A DNA stretch of 64,000 bases, taken from Methanomassiliicoccales archaeon. GTDB lineage: Archaea > Thermoplasmatota > Thermoplasmata > Methanomassiliicoccales > JACIVX01. The stretch is taken from contig JAWCLO010000001.1 of assembly GCA_038850735.1 (NCBI GenBank), forward strand, positions 80,138 through 144,137, in the 5' to 3' direction. Under the pieces are notes generated by a model. The model was given only the letters and a program-made list of their open reading frames with translations. It ran no database searches and was not told where the DNA came from. Position numbers and translations under genes: made by a program. Numbering within the stretch: the first letter of the stretch is position 1; the number at the start of each line of letters is the position of its first letter. Below are positions 9,509-17,614 of this stretch, one piece after another.

Positions 9509-10507
9509 CTAAATAACTATCGAGTCAACCGCATTCGCATCGCCAGATCTGCTCAGCATATCGACAAGGACTCTAACCAATTCCTCGACACCTTCACCCG
9601 TGAGCGCCGAAATCTTCAATCTGGGGCTGTCCGTTTTCAAAATATCGGATTTGTTCTCCACCTCGATCATCGGGATTCCAGAAAAACTCATTTTCACAGA
9701 TTCTAACAAAGCGAGCTGGCTTTCGAGCGCGTAACCAGATGTTTCTGTGGGATCGATAAGGAAGATAATGACGTCTGCGAGATGCTTAAGCGCTAGTATA
9801 GCCTGCAACTCTATCTTATTGCGATCTTCGAGTTTCCTGTCGAGCAACCCCGGTGTGTCGATCACCTGATACCTCCGCCTGCCGGCCTCAAAATGACCAA
9901 TGCCTATCCCCTGCGTTGTAAAAGGATAAGGCGCAATCTTTGGCTTCGCGCTTGAGATTCTTTCAACGAGCTGGCTCTTTCCTACATTGGGAAAGCCTGC
10001 CACTACGGCGGTAGGGATAGATGAATCCACCTCAGGGATCTCTTTCAATTTGTCCCTTGCATAGCCGATGAATCTCAAATCTGCGTCAATCTGCCTAACA
10101 AGCGAGGACAGCCTCCCGTAAAACTCCCTTCTCAACCTAGAAACATCGTCAATCGCTGCTGCCTTGCTAATTCTGTTCTTATACTCCTTTTCAAGTTCTA
10201 GCGTCTTTTGTGAAGCCCAGTTGAGTCCTCCTAGAGACTTTTTCAGTGCGTCGATGCCCAGGATGACATCTATGAGTTCCATATCGAACTCGCTGCTCCT
10301 CGAAAGGCTGGGGAATGCCTTCACGTACTTCTCAAGGCTGGTGGCGATAATGTCGCCGGCTGCAGAAACTTTCGAGATTGCAGTTTTTCTCGCAGCATCG
10401 AGTCTATTCGTTCCTTTCTTTTGCACTTTCGAAGCTCGCTTAAAGGCCTTGTCGAGCAGCTCCTTTGACTGCAGTATCGTTGGGATCTTCTTTCGTTTGA
10501 CAGCCAC
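9509..10507 (-). CDS. NOG1-family GTP-binding protein
   Basis: This 332-residue GTPase belongs to the OBG/NOG1 group, which helps assemble the large ribosomal subunit. An N-terminal helical domain (residues 1-165) precedes the G domain: G1 GFPNVGKSQLV, G2 YPFTTQGIGIG, G3 DTPGLLD and a G4-like ENKSD. The protein starts at a GTG at 10507. No clear Shine-Dalgarno is seen, but a TATA-like GATTAAAGCT on the minus strand about 25 bases upstream suggests a leaderless message. It lacks the long C-terminal extension of eukaryotic Nog1, as usual in archaea. Confidence 0.9.
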   Translation of the reverse strand: MAVKRKKIPTILQSKELLDKAFKRASKVQKKGTNRLDAARKTAISKVSAAGDIIATSLEKYVKAFPSLSRSSEFDMELIDVILGIDALKKSLGGLNWASQKTLELEKEYKNRISKAAAIDDVSRLRREFYGRLSSLVRQIDADLRFIGYARDKLKEIPEVDSSIPTAVVAGFPNVGKSQLVERISSAKPKIAPYPFTTQGIGIGHFEAGRRRYQVIDTPGLLDRKLEDRNKIELQAILALKHLADVIIFLIDPTETSGYALESQLALLESVKMSFSGIPMIEVENKSDILKTDSPRLKISALTGEGVEELVRVLVDMLSRSGDANAVDSIVI

Positions 10508-10575
10508 AGGGGAGGTAAATTACTACAGAAGCTTTAATCTATCATGACACGAAATTTCTTCGCAATGGTGGTCGT

Positions 10576-11301
10576 TTGGATTACGAGGTTGATTACAGGA
10601 TCTGGCTGAAAAAGGGCGGTCATTTTCTCTTGAGCGATGGACGAGCGAAACTGCTGCGTCTGGTGAAGGAGTGCGGATCTCTTTCAAAGGCTGCTACAGA
10701 AATGAAAATGTCCTACAGGCATGCATGGGGTGCGATCAAGAAAATAGAGGATGCACTCGGTGCAAAGGTCGTTGTTTCTGAAAGAGGGGGTCTCGAAGGC
10801 GGGGTTTCGAAGCTGACGCCAGAGGGGGAAAAGCTACTCGAGCAATACGATCTCCAGAAAAAGCTTTTCGAGGAGCAGCTCAAAATGCTATACAAGAAAC
10901 CTACTATTGCCACAGATGGAATTGTGGTCATCGATGGAAAAATTCTTTTGGTAAGGAGGGGGAAGGAGCCGTTCAAGGGGAAGTTCGCACTACCGGGCGG
11001 CATTGTTGAATATGGCGAGACAGTTGAACACTGCGTCGTGAGAGAGTTGTTGGAGGAGACCGGACTCAAAACGAGGATCCTTGAAATCCTCGGCGTGTAT
11101 TCCGATCCCAGTCGTGATCCGCGCGGACACTTCATTTCTATCGTTTTTCACCTCCAGAAGGTGGGGGGTGAACTCAAATCAGGTGATGATGCTAGTGCAG
11201 TCGAACTCTTACCGATCAACAATCTTCCAGAACTTGCATTCGACCATCAGAAGATTGTCGATGATTTCTTGGCAAGAAAACACTCGGATCCGCTTTTGTG
11301 A
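10576..11301 (+). CDS. ModE-type HTH domain fused to a Nudix hydrolase
   Basis: This 241-residue protein has two parts. Residues 1-110 resemble the N-terminal DNA-binding domain of ModE-type regulators: LLRLVKECGSLSKAATEMKM is the helix-turn-helix and SYRHAWGAIKKIEDALG continues it. Residues 115-241 are a Nudix domain with the complete box GGIVEYGETVEHCVVRELLE...EETG (GX5EX7REUXEEXGU). Nudix enzymes cleave nucleoside diphosphates linked to another group. The combination suggests a regulator whose ligand is, or was, a Nudix substrate such as ADP-ribose or a nucleotide, by analogy with NrtR (Nudix plus HTH in reverse order). The target is unknown. The start is a TTG at 10576. Confidence 0.85.
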   Translation: MDYEVDYRIWLKKGGHFLLSDGRAKLLRLVKECGSLSKAATEMKMSYRHAWGAIKKIEDALGAKVVVSERGGLEGGVSKLTPEGEKLLEQYDLQKKLFEEQLKMLYKKPTIATDGIVVIDGKILLVRRGKEPFKGKFALPGGIVEYGETVEHCVVRELLEETGLKTRILEILGVYSDPSRDPRGHFISIVFHLQKVGGELKSGDDASAVELLPINNLPELAFDHQKIVDDFLARKHSDPLL

Positions 11302-11364
11302 CTTCTCTCGCCTTGGGACTTCATTCATGCTGAAAAATATATTTACGCATCGGGCAATATTCCA

Positions 11365-11811
11365 ATGACCTACATGGAAGACGATCTCGACAGGGAAATA
11401 CTGCGATTACTGCAGAAAAATGCTAAGATCACGTGCGAGGAGATCGGCAAGATACTGAATCGATCACCTTCTACTATAAGAGACAGGATCAAGCGCTTGG
11501 AGGAGATGAGGATCATTTTGGGGTATGCAGCGATAGTAGATTACGAGCGACTCGGTATCACGGCCGATGCCATTATCGCTGCCGATATTGACCCTACAAA
11601 TTACCCGGCGGCGGTCTCTTCGCTTTTTTCCATTGAAAACGTGATAGAGATACTCAACGTCTCGGGGGAAAGAAGAGTCATGATAAGGATGAGGGCAAAA
11701 GATAACAGGGAGCTTGCAGACCTCATTGAAAAGAAAATAAAACCTTTAGGCTTCAGGAATATTGAGACAATCGTAGTGCTGAAGCCAATCGTTAGATATC
11801 CCGGTCTGTGA
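11365..11811 (+). CDS. Lrp/AsnC-family transcriptional regulator
   Basis: The 148-residue protein has an N-terminal winged HTH (DREILRLLQKNAKITCEEIG, then NRSPSTIRDRIKRLEEM) and a C-terminal RAM/ACT-like ligand-binding domain from residue 65. Proteins of this family form dimers to octamers and sense amino acids. Which genes it controls is not visible. The neighbouring Nudix regulator ends 63 bases upstream. A C_GCAxxG protein gene converges on it from the right. Confidence 0.9.
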   Translation: MTYMEDDLDREILRLLQKNAKITCEEIGKILNRSPSTIRDRIKRLEEMRIILGYAAIVDYERLGITADAIIAADIDPTNYPAAVSSLFSIENVIEILNVSGERRVMIRMRAKDNRELADLIEKKIKPLGFRNIETIVVLKPIVRYPGL

Positions 11812-11828
11812 TGGACGGACTATGGAGG

Positions 11829-12389
11829 CTACTGAATCCGCCGTGCGTTTTCATAAATCGCTTCGATAATCTTCGTCTTTCCTGTCCTTTCCAGCTCGTC
11901 GAGTATGATTCTAGCAGCCCACACTGCTGCCTGTGCCACCAATTCGGGACATTTATTTCCCTGATACGCGACCTTGTCAAACGAAATGTAGTCTTCCGGA
12001 CTCCAGAGGTTGTAGCTCCTACCAAGGTAATTCTTCTGGATTTCCCTGCAGACCACGCTTCCGTACCTCTCAATGAATTTTTCGCTTAACTCTTTCGAAA
12101 GGCGGTAAGCGATCATACGCTTCTTCTCGGGATCTTTGAATTCCGCCCTTTCCCTGCCAAAGAACAGCCCTATAGCCATCACACCGCCTGAAAGCGCCCC
12201 ACAGGAACCTAGCGTTGTCAAACCAGCGCCACCTGAAAGGCCGCTCGCAGATCTGAAGACATTGTCATCCCTTACGCCCATCACGTCTTGAAGAGCGGCG
12301 AGACAGGCCTGGGCACATCCCCTGTTTTCTTTTTCGTACTTGAATGCAAGTTCCCTGACCCTTTGTAAAATGAATTCTAGATCTAATGC
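11829..12389 (-). CDS. C_GCAxxG_C_C family redox protein
   Basis: About 186 residues. The family signature is seen as CAQACLAALQDVMG, then GLSGGAGLTTLGSCGALSGG, then CREIQ and CPELVAQAAVWAARII: conserved cysteines with the Gly-rich centre that name the family. Members are redox-active proteins, often with a metal or an electron-transfer partner, and are common in anaerobes. The ATG at 12389 sits about 28 bases after a minus-strand TATA element (12413-12424), so it is the likely leaderless start; an ATG six codons earlier (12407) would fall before the expected transcript start. The physiological partner is not known. Confidence 0.8.
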   Translation of the reverse strand, partial: ALDLEFILQRVRELAFKYEKENRGCAQACLAALQDVMGVRDDNVFRSASGLSGGAGLTTLGSCGALSGGVMAIGLFFGRERAEFKDPEKKRMIAYRLSKELSEKFIERYGSVVCREIQKNYLGRSYNLWSPEDYISFDKVAYQGNKCPELVAQAAVWAARIILDELERTGKTKIIEAIYENARRIQ

Positions 12390-12570
12390 CATTATTTCCG
12401 AAATCATCTGGAGATTATAAATAATCTCTAATGGAGAATTGCAAGAAAGATGAAGAATTGAAATAAAGTCCTCACCGAATTGGGTCTGTAATTCCAGAGA
12501 AATCCACAGACTCTATCAAGATCTGTGAACCATTCCAGTTTAAAGTTCGAAGGTATCGGATTATAAATCC

Positions 12571-13206
12571 TCAGATTCTAACAATCGGCCTCGAGAAATC
12601 GCCAGAAGGAGATGGGGATAATTGAAAATTTCCCAGCTTCCTTGAGATCACCCAGCACCTTCTTTCAAGAATCCCTCCTTGAAGTAATAACTGATGAACT
12701 CTAGCGAGCCGGTCCAGCTGATCCTCAGAAAAGAGCTTTGAATCATATTGACACATGATCCTCAGATTATCAGGCACTCCACGCAGATCGATCGCGCATT
12801 CATAGCGAACAAATGAATCAAAAAACGAAGGGTAATCGCTGAGCCAGGAGATATCACCGACAACCGTTGCGCCACGATAACCATTATTGCTGAGTTTTAT
12901 ACTCAGTTCTTCCCAAAACCTCAACATGCGGTCTATTTCAAAATGTTCGTCAGGACAGTAGGTGGCAAATGACGGCAAAGCTCGCAGCTTTCGTTCATCG
13001 AGGCCATCTTCTATGCTGCGACGTGTTTTTGTATTCTTGCATTGCTCGATTTCTCTCTCAATATCCAAGTCGGTCACATAAACGATAATTTCATCATCAG
13101 GCGTGAAATCAATCAAATCAGAGAGAGACTCGATCGACTCAAATTTGCTTCGGAAGATGTGCATGACGTGATCCCGCTTTCGAAATCTCTCCGGCCACAT
13201 TTGCAT
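12571..13206 (-). CDS. MEDS-domain (DcmR-type) sensory protein
   Basis: The 211-residue protein resembles the MEDS sensory domain of methanogens and methylotrophs. The visible pattern is HVMHIFRSKFESIESLSDLI at residues 13-33, a stretch DDEIIVYVTDLDIE, WEELSIKLSNNGYRGATVVGD in the middle, and the late motif LRIMCQYDSKLFSEDQL. These domains are related to RecA-like folds and are thought to bind small ligands, often attached to HTH or kinase domains. No output domain is present here, so the partner must be elsewhere. The gene lies between two cysteine-rich redox proteins on the same strand. Confidence 0.6.
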   Translation of the reverse strand: MQMWPERFRKRDHVMHIFRSKFESIESLSDLIDFTPDDEIIVYVTDLDIEREIEQCKNTKTRRSIEDGLDERKLRALPSFATYCPDEHFEIDRMLRFWEELSIKLSNNGYRGATVVGDISWLSDYPSFFDSFVRYECAIDLRGVPDNLRIMCQYDSKLFSEDQLDRLARVHQLLLQGGILERRCWVISRKLGNFQLSPSPSGDFSRPIVRI

Positions 13207-13518
13207 TTATTGATTTCTCCCTGCAACCCTTCTGATAATAGAGGTGTAAGGAAGCAAATGATATAAGTTAATTGCTCACCAATTTAGCCTATTCCTTATT
13301 GTCTTCTTACGATGCGAGCGTGTTTTTTGGGCAAATCCAGCGAATATGTCATGAGGAAATTTGAAACCAATACTGAAGATTTCGCCGCATGCATCGGAAC
13401 GGTTTTTGCTTTACACTAAAATTATGAAAATCGCGTTCTCAATAGAGCTGTCAAGATGACATGAGTTCTATAACCTCAGCCTACGCAGAAACAGTGCTCC
13501 CAGTGTATTCTGTATATT
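13207..13518. other. Intergenic stretch without a recognised gene
   Basis: Some 310 bases between the MEDS-like gene and the ferredoxin gene. No open frame of useful size, tRNA or strong hairpin is seen. Confidence 0.4.
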
Positions 13519-14379
13519 TCATTCTGCGTTGATATCGACGAGTGGCGCGATCCTTTCAATCGAGGATTTCATGAAATTTTCGTCCTCGATAACAAGCTTC
13601 ATCGCCCTATGCGTGCAGAATTCAACGCACCTTGCACAGCCTTTGCAGAGGTTTTGATTTATTGATGCTCTCTCTCCTTGTATTTTTATTGCATTAACAA
13701 AACAAATTTGCTTCGATACGCATCGACCACACCCAGTGCAGAGATTCTGCTCGACCTCGACGCGTATACCAGGCATTCTTGTGACCGTGCTGCCTATCTT
13801 ATTCGAAAGGTATGGTATCATCTTCCACAGACAGCAGCACGGACAGCAACTGCAAATCGAAAGAAGATCCTCCTTGGGACTGTTCGAAAACACCATAGCA
13901 TCGATTTTATTTCGGCCTATCAAATGCACAAGACCAGCTTCCCTACATTTTCTCAGGTGCTCAAGCGCTTCTTCCTTCGTTGCCAGTCTTCCCAATCGGC
14001 TGTCAATTTTCAAGACGCCCCTTCCGAGGAATATGCAACCCAGCTCGTGCGGATAATCTTTACAGCTGTTGGATTCCCTACAGATGCAATGATTCATGAT
14101 AAAGTGGTACCGCGATTTTTCTATGAAGTGCTCGATGATCTTGGATGGAAGGACTATCGATTCTAGCTCGACCGCAATATTCAAGCTGATCTTCCTTGAT
14201 GGTTCCCGATTCTTTGCGAGCGCACTTTCCATCGGGAGAATGATTATGTCGTCGTCTTCAAAGAATGCAAATTCGATCATTCGACCAAAAACAGGAAACT
14301 TTGTTAATTTTGCGAGTAAAAAGCGCTTTTTGAAGAAACGTTTCACCAACTTAATAGCTAGGACAGTTCTAATACTCAT
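13519..14379 (-). CDS. 4Fe-4S ferredoxin-type protein with N-terminal Cys-rich domain
   Basis: About 286 residues. The C-terminal third has two classical ferredoxin motifs, CTGCGRCVSKQICFVNA and CKGCARCVEFCTHRAM. The middle holds an unusual cluster CSCCPCCC and, before it, CICRESNSCKDYPHELGC, which could bind a further cluster or metal. It is a cytoplasmic electron carrier or a subunit of an oxidoreductase; no partner enzyme is adjacent. The ATG at 14379 follows a GGTGA site at three bases; a GTG two codons earlier is the alternative. In the first motif, the usual C-P end is replaced by C-F, so that cluster may be atypical. Confidence 0.75.
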   Translation of the reverse strand: MSIRTVLAIKLVKRFFKKRFLLAKLTKFPVFGRMIEFAFFEDDDIIILPMESALAKNREPSRKISLNIAVELESIVLPSKIIEHFIEKSRYHFIMNHCICRESNSCKDYPHELGCIFLGRGVLKIDSRLGRLATKEEALEHLRKCREAGLVHLIGRNKIDAMVFSNSPKEDLLSICSCCPCCCLWKMIPYLSNKIGSTVTRMPGIRVEVEQNLCTGCGRCVSKQICFVNAIKIQGERASINQNLCKGCARCVEFCTHRAMKLVIEDENFMKSSIERIAPLVDINAE

Positions 14380-15198
14380 GTTCACCTTGAGAAAAGAACT
14401 CTAATGAATTTAGAATTTTGGAAATGTGTCCAAACCCCTGATTGTTACTTTTCACGCCCTAATCGATAACTCTAAAAAAAGAATTTTACTTCGCAGTCAG
14501 TCTATCTAGGCATAGAGCCGTCGATCTTTTGAAGGAAAGAACAGGGTAAGTGTTATAGAGGGGCGCTTCAAATGCGGACACCTAACGAATGACGTACTTC
14601 TAAGGCTTTTCAAAAAGAAATCCTCTTACTAGATTTTTCTAAAAGGTGTATTCAAAAAGACCGTGTCTTGGAGTTAATAGCCAAGGATTTGAAAATGAAG
14701 AGCAAACTCAGTCCTGTATCAAATACCCAGTAAGGGAAACGCAGAGATCTAATAGCCATTGGGTACAAGAGCTCCTATCGAGCTTCAGGAAAGTGATAAT
14801 TCAAAGCTGTCTCTATAAATGCACATCGGTTTTCAATGACGAGAATCTAAAAAGAGTTACCCTTGAAAAAGAAGCATTCAAGAGGACATTGGAAAGGTAC
14901 GTCAATGTGAGACTCTTCCCGCATAACTGAATCCCTAAAGGCATGATTAATATGGCAGAGGTTAGAGAACACTCGATGGTCTTCTCGCGACAGTGCAATC
15001 TAATTCTGAAATACGAAAAGCAAAAGAAATTAATTCAATCTAAATAAAGATACCCGCAAAATTTAGATTGAAAGTCTATCACTCTCAAAGTTTTTATTCG
15101 AAAATTGAAATAGGTTAGATGAATTTTCAATATATAATTTATAATTTATACATGATTTAAATGGTATTTTAAGAAAACTAGATAAATATAGGTATCTG
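14380..15198. other. Long intergenic region
   Basis: About 800 bases between the ferredoxin and ZIP genes. A 94-codon open frame at 14646-14930 has no recognisable domain, ribosome site or promoter and is not called. The last 130 bases before the ZIP gene are very AT-rich with several TATA-like words and probably hold its promoter. Confidence 0.4.
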
Positions 15199-15954
15199 TT
15201 GACGTTAGGTGCAGAAGCAATCTTCCTTGGATCAATCGGCAGCTTTCTAGCAGGCCTAGCAACAGGAGCAGGCGCCCTGCCCATATTGTTTATTCGGAAA
15301 CTCTCAGATAGGATGCTCGATGTGATGCTTGGACTTTCCGCAGGCATCATGCTTGCTGCTACGTTCTTCAGCCTCCTTATTCCAGCAATAGATTTCGGAG
15401 GAGTTGGGATTGCCATATTAGGAATAATCATTGGAGCGCTTGTACTTCACCTAGCAGATCGCTTCATTCCTCACACTCATGCAATCATCGGAAACGAAGG
15501 AAGTCCTGCAAGAATTGCAGGCGTGTGGCTTCTCATATTAGCGATGACGATACACAACTTCCCAGAAGGGCTTGCAGTAGGCGTGAGTTTTGGGGGAGAA
15601 GGGGTTGCGACAGGTATTGAAGTTGCAACAGCAATCGGTTTACAAAATATGCCAGAGGGTTTAGCAGTTGCATTGCCATTGGTGGGAATGGGTTACAGCA
15701 AAATTAGAGCGATCGGATATAGCACACTAACAGGTCTCGTTGAGCCCATTGGAGGAGTTCTGGGCGCTGGTTTAGTAACAATCTTTCATTTTATACTGCC
15801 GTTGGCACTTGCCTTTGCAGCCGGAGCAATGATTTTTGTTGTCAGCGATGAGATGATACCTGAAAGTCACAGAAAGGGGTTTGAAAGGCAGGCCACGTTT
15901 GGACTGATCATTGGCTTCATCGTCATGATGATGCTTGATTCAATGCTGGACTAG
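15199..15954 (+). CDS. ZIP-family metal transporter
   Basis: This 251-residue membrane protein has about eight transmembrane helices. Family signatures are HNFPEGLAVGVSFG in helix 4 (the metal-binding HNxPEG) and NMPEGLAVALPL in helix 5, the paired histidine/glutamate sites that carry zinc or related divalent ions into the cytosol. A histidine-containing loop between helices 3 and 4 is short (IPHTHAIIG). The N-terminus reads MTLGAEAIFLGSIGSFLAG from a TTG at 15199. The gene is bordered on both sides by AT-rich non-coding DNA and lies just left of the integrated element. Confidence 0.92.
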   Translation: MTLGAEAIFLGSIGSFLAGLATGAGALPILFIRKLSDRMLDVMLGLSAGIMLAATFFSLLIPAIDFGGVGIAILGIIIGALVLHLADRFIPHTHAIIGNEGSPARIAGVWLLILAMTIHNFPEGLAVGVSFGGEGVATGIEVATAIGLQNMPEGLAVALPLVGMGYSKIRAIGYSTLTGLVEPIGGVLGAGLVTIFHFILPLALAFAAGAMIFVVSDEMIPESHRKGFERQATFGLIIGFIVMMMLDSMLD

Positions 15955-16337
15955 GCACTCCTAATTGTAAAATGAAATGCAATCATTCAAATGTCCAACC
16001 AGCCCACTAGATTTGATCCAAAAAGTCATCATAAAACATTTTTTTAGGCTGATTTCAAGAAACCTTCGTCAAATTTGATAAGCATTTAGTGAGCATATTA
16101 TAATTTTCAACTTGCTTCTTAATAGTCTTTTGAAAATTTGCCGTGAACTCTATTTCAATCAGTGCTTAAGATTTGACGATCACTCTCCTCAAGCTGGAGA
16201 CTTTTTTGTAAGAATTTCAAAGTAATTCGATTGTAGAAATGCAACAAGAAAAGATATTTGTAACTTTGATTCAAACACCTCGAATTTTCTTTCTTTTATA
16301 TACTTATTCACAATTCAACTTTTTAGGATGAATGGAA
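15955..16337. other. AT-rich spacer left of the integrated element
   Basis: No gene is visible in these 380 bases. The stretch ends at the left copy of the att direct repeat and is probably ordinary chromosomal DNA. Confidence 0.4.
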
Positions 16338-16371
16338 AAAGCCAGCGTTGTGAGTGGACCGAGTGGGATTT
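16338..16371 (+). repeat. Left att repeat (attL)
   Basis: Thirty-four bases identical to 20018-20051. Its last 17 bases copy the 3' end of tRNA-Ala (discriminator, acceptor 3' strand and part of the T arm). Confidence 0.85.
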
Positions 16372-16403
16372 CTTACTCTGAAAACAACTGGATAGAGGCT
16401 AAA

Positions 16404-16422
16404 AGTGCCCTAAATCGGGCAC
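16404..16422. repeat. Hairpin word, left copy (GTGCCC/GGGCAC)
   Basis: AGTGCCCTAAATCGGGCAC occurs here and at 19991-20009. Arms GTGCCC and GGGCAC flank TAAATC. Each copy lies inside the element next to an att core, so it may be an arm-type integrase site. Confidence 0.7.
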
Positions 16423-16503
16423 CTCGCTGTGGAGGAGATCGAATCCCCTTCATATCGGAATACATACAAATCAATCCCGTCATATCGTGGAAACTACTCC
16501 TTA

Positions 16504-16563
16504 ACAAAGGTAACAAGGTAACACTTTTGACATCTGGATCAGGTGTTACCTTTGTGTTACCTT
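16504..16563. repeat. 60-bp inverted repeat, left copy
   Basis: These 60 bases are the exact reverse complement of 18892-18951. The unit is itself an imperfect palindrome: two AGGTAACA-type words, a centre containing GACATCTGGATCAG, then two TGTTACCT words. Two more AAGGTAACA words follow outside the repeat near 16571 and 16608. Confidence 0.9.
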
Positions 16564-16852
16564 TGTTTGAAAGGTAACAGTTTCCGATATCTGGATTATT
16601 TATATAAAAGGTAACACAATAAAATTATGGGACAAAAGCCATTATTAAGACTAGGAATATGTGAATTGTAAGCGTATCAATTCGACAATTTTCAATCCTC
16701 TTTTCTTATCAAGACTTTCATATGGTCAACAATCCGAAAGATTACCAATTTCTTTTAATTGGATCAATTTTATAACAATGAATCGTCTCGTTTCATCATT
16801 GTGACATAATAACCATTATATTTCAGTGTATATTCCGTAGCATTTCCAGGTA

Positions 16853-16902
16853 CTTTATAAACGATGGTTGTCGTATAATTGATGCATTATATATATTATT
16901 GA
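16853..16902 (+). promoter_or_regulatory. Promoter/operator region of the element's HTH gene
   Basis: TTTATAAA near 16854-16860 is a good TATA box for a transcript starting near 16883. The 20-base word TGCATTATATATATTATTGA at 16883-16902 recurs with one mismatch at 17374-17393 before the next small gene, so it may be a binding site for a common regulator. Confidence 0.45.
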
Positions 16903-16908
16903 TAGCAA

Positions 16909-17334
16909 ATGAAAAGCGAAATCAGACAGCGGGGACTTCAAGACGAAATAATCAACATGAGGCTTCTTGGAAAGACTTACCAAGAAATAGCAGATCAATT
17001 TGGCTTAAGTGTGAGCCAAGTAGGAAGATTTCTGAAGAGGCAGACGAGATTTTCAATTTTTCCGCAAGTTTCTCAGCTAAAAAAAGAAATTTCCCGAGAA
17101 TTTGCAGATTCAGAGCTCAAGAAACAGCTATCCGAGTATGAAACACTCTTCAACAATGCGCTTACAAATAATAACGAAAAAATGGCTTATCGGTGGGCGG
17201 CTTTAAGGCTCGAATGCCTAAAGCTTATTTACAAAGTATATTCCGGCGCCGAAGGGCCATCGACGATAAAAGTGATTTTTGAACAAGTAAAAGCTGATGA
17301 GAAAAATATAAATAATGCTTCTTCAACATCTTGA
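16909..17334 (+). CDS. HTH-domain protein of the integrated element
   Basis: The 141-residue protein has an N-terminal helix-turn-helix, MRLLGKTYQEIADQFGLSVS followed by QVGRFLKRQ (residues 17-45), of the resolvase/HTH_23 type. The rest is a predicted helical region (ISREFADSELKKQLSEYETL, then NNNEKMAYRWAALRLECLKL) that recalls small DNA-packaging or dimerisation modules but cannot be assigned. It is probably a regulator or replication accessory protein of the element. The ATG at 16909 lies very close to the TATA-like repeat; an internal ATG at 16957 is possible as start. Confidence 0.55.
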   Translation: MKSEIRQRGLQDEIINMRLLGKTYQEIADQFGLSVSQVGRFLKRQTRFSIFPQVSQLKKEISREFADSELKKQLSEYETLFNNALTNNNEKMAYRWAALRLECLKLIYKVYSGAEGPSTIKVIFEQVKADEKNINNASSTS

Positions 17335-17373
17335 CAGCCAGCATATCCTGTAACTCGTTTGTGCACTATATTG

Positions 17374-17393
17374 TGCATTATATATATCATTGA
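17374..17393 (+). promoter_or_regulatory. Second copy of the 20-base TATATAT operator-like word
   Basis: TGCATTATATATATCATTGA matches 16883-16902 with a single difference. An additional GTGCACTATATTG just before it forms a partial tandem copy. It lies 45 bases ahead of the 58-aa gene. Confidence 0.45.
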
Positions 17394-17437
17394 GAAGTCG
17401 AGGCATCTGAAACCTTGACTCTCAGGAATGATAAAAT

Positions 17438-17614
17438 ATGAGAGAAGAAGACATGAAAACGGATGTTTCTTTTGGGCTTGTTTTGCGAGTGCCAATCGAA
17501 GTTATTCCTCTGTTAAAGAGGAAAATCTTCGAGGTTGAAGGCGTCCGAACAGTGTATTATCGGATCAGTGCCAAGCATCTTGTAATAAAGGAGGAGGAAG
17601 ATGCCGAGTGCTGA
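17438..17614 (+). CDS. 58-residue hypothetical protein of the element
   Basis: A short gene with ATG at 17438 and TGA at 17612-17614. It overlaps the start of the ATPase gene by 14 bases in another frame. The protein reads MREEDMKTDVSFGLVLRVP and continues with IEVIPLLKRKIFEVEGVRTV and YYRISAKHLVIKEEEDAEC. It is probably a two-strand, one-helix fold with alternating hydrophobics; no family is recognised. Support comes from the shared operator-like word upstream, the tight overlap with the ATPase gene (whose GGAGGAGG ribosome site lies inside it), and protein-like composition. Confidence 0.5.
   Translation: MREEDMKTDVSFGLVLRVPIEVIPLLKRKIFEVEGVRTVYYRISAKHLVIKEEEDAEC

Larger units (their letters stand above)
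16372..16577 (+). other. Displaced 3' coding tail of the integrase
   Basis: Reading in the same frame as the integrase across the att core, this stretch is open for 68 codons to a TGA at 16575-16577. It would form the C-terminus of the integrase in the excised circle. In the integrated state it is cut off from its gene. It includes the hairpin word at 16404-16422, encoding SALNRA just as the copy within the integrase does, and the left copy of the 60-bp inverted repeat. That it is really translated is an inference. Confidence 0.5.

Noticed and set aside
14646-14930. 94-codon open frame between the ferredoxin and ZIP genes
   Set aside because: No domain, no ribosome site, no clear promoter, and amino-acid make-up unlike neighbours.
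16332-16577. Possible separate 81-residue gene at the left end of the element
   Set aside because: Its first 13 codons repeat the integrase end and it continues in the integrase frame. It is better explained as the displaced 3' tail of the integrase.
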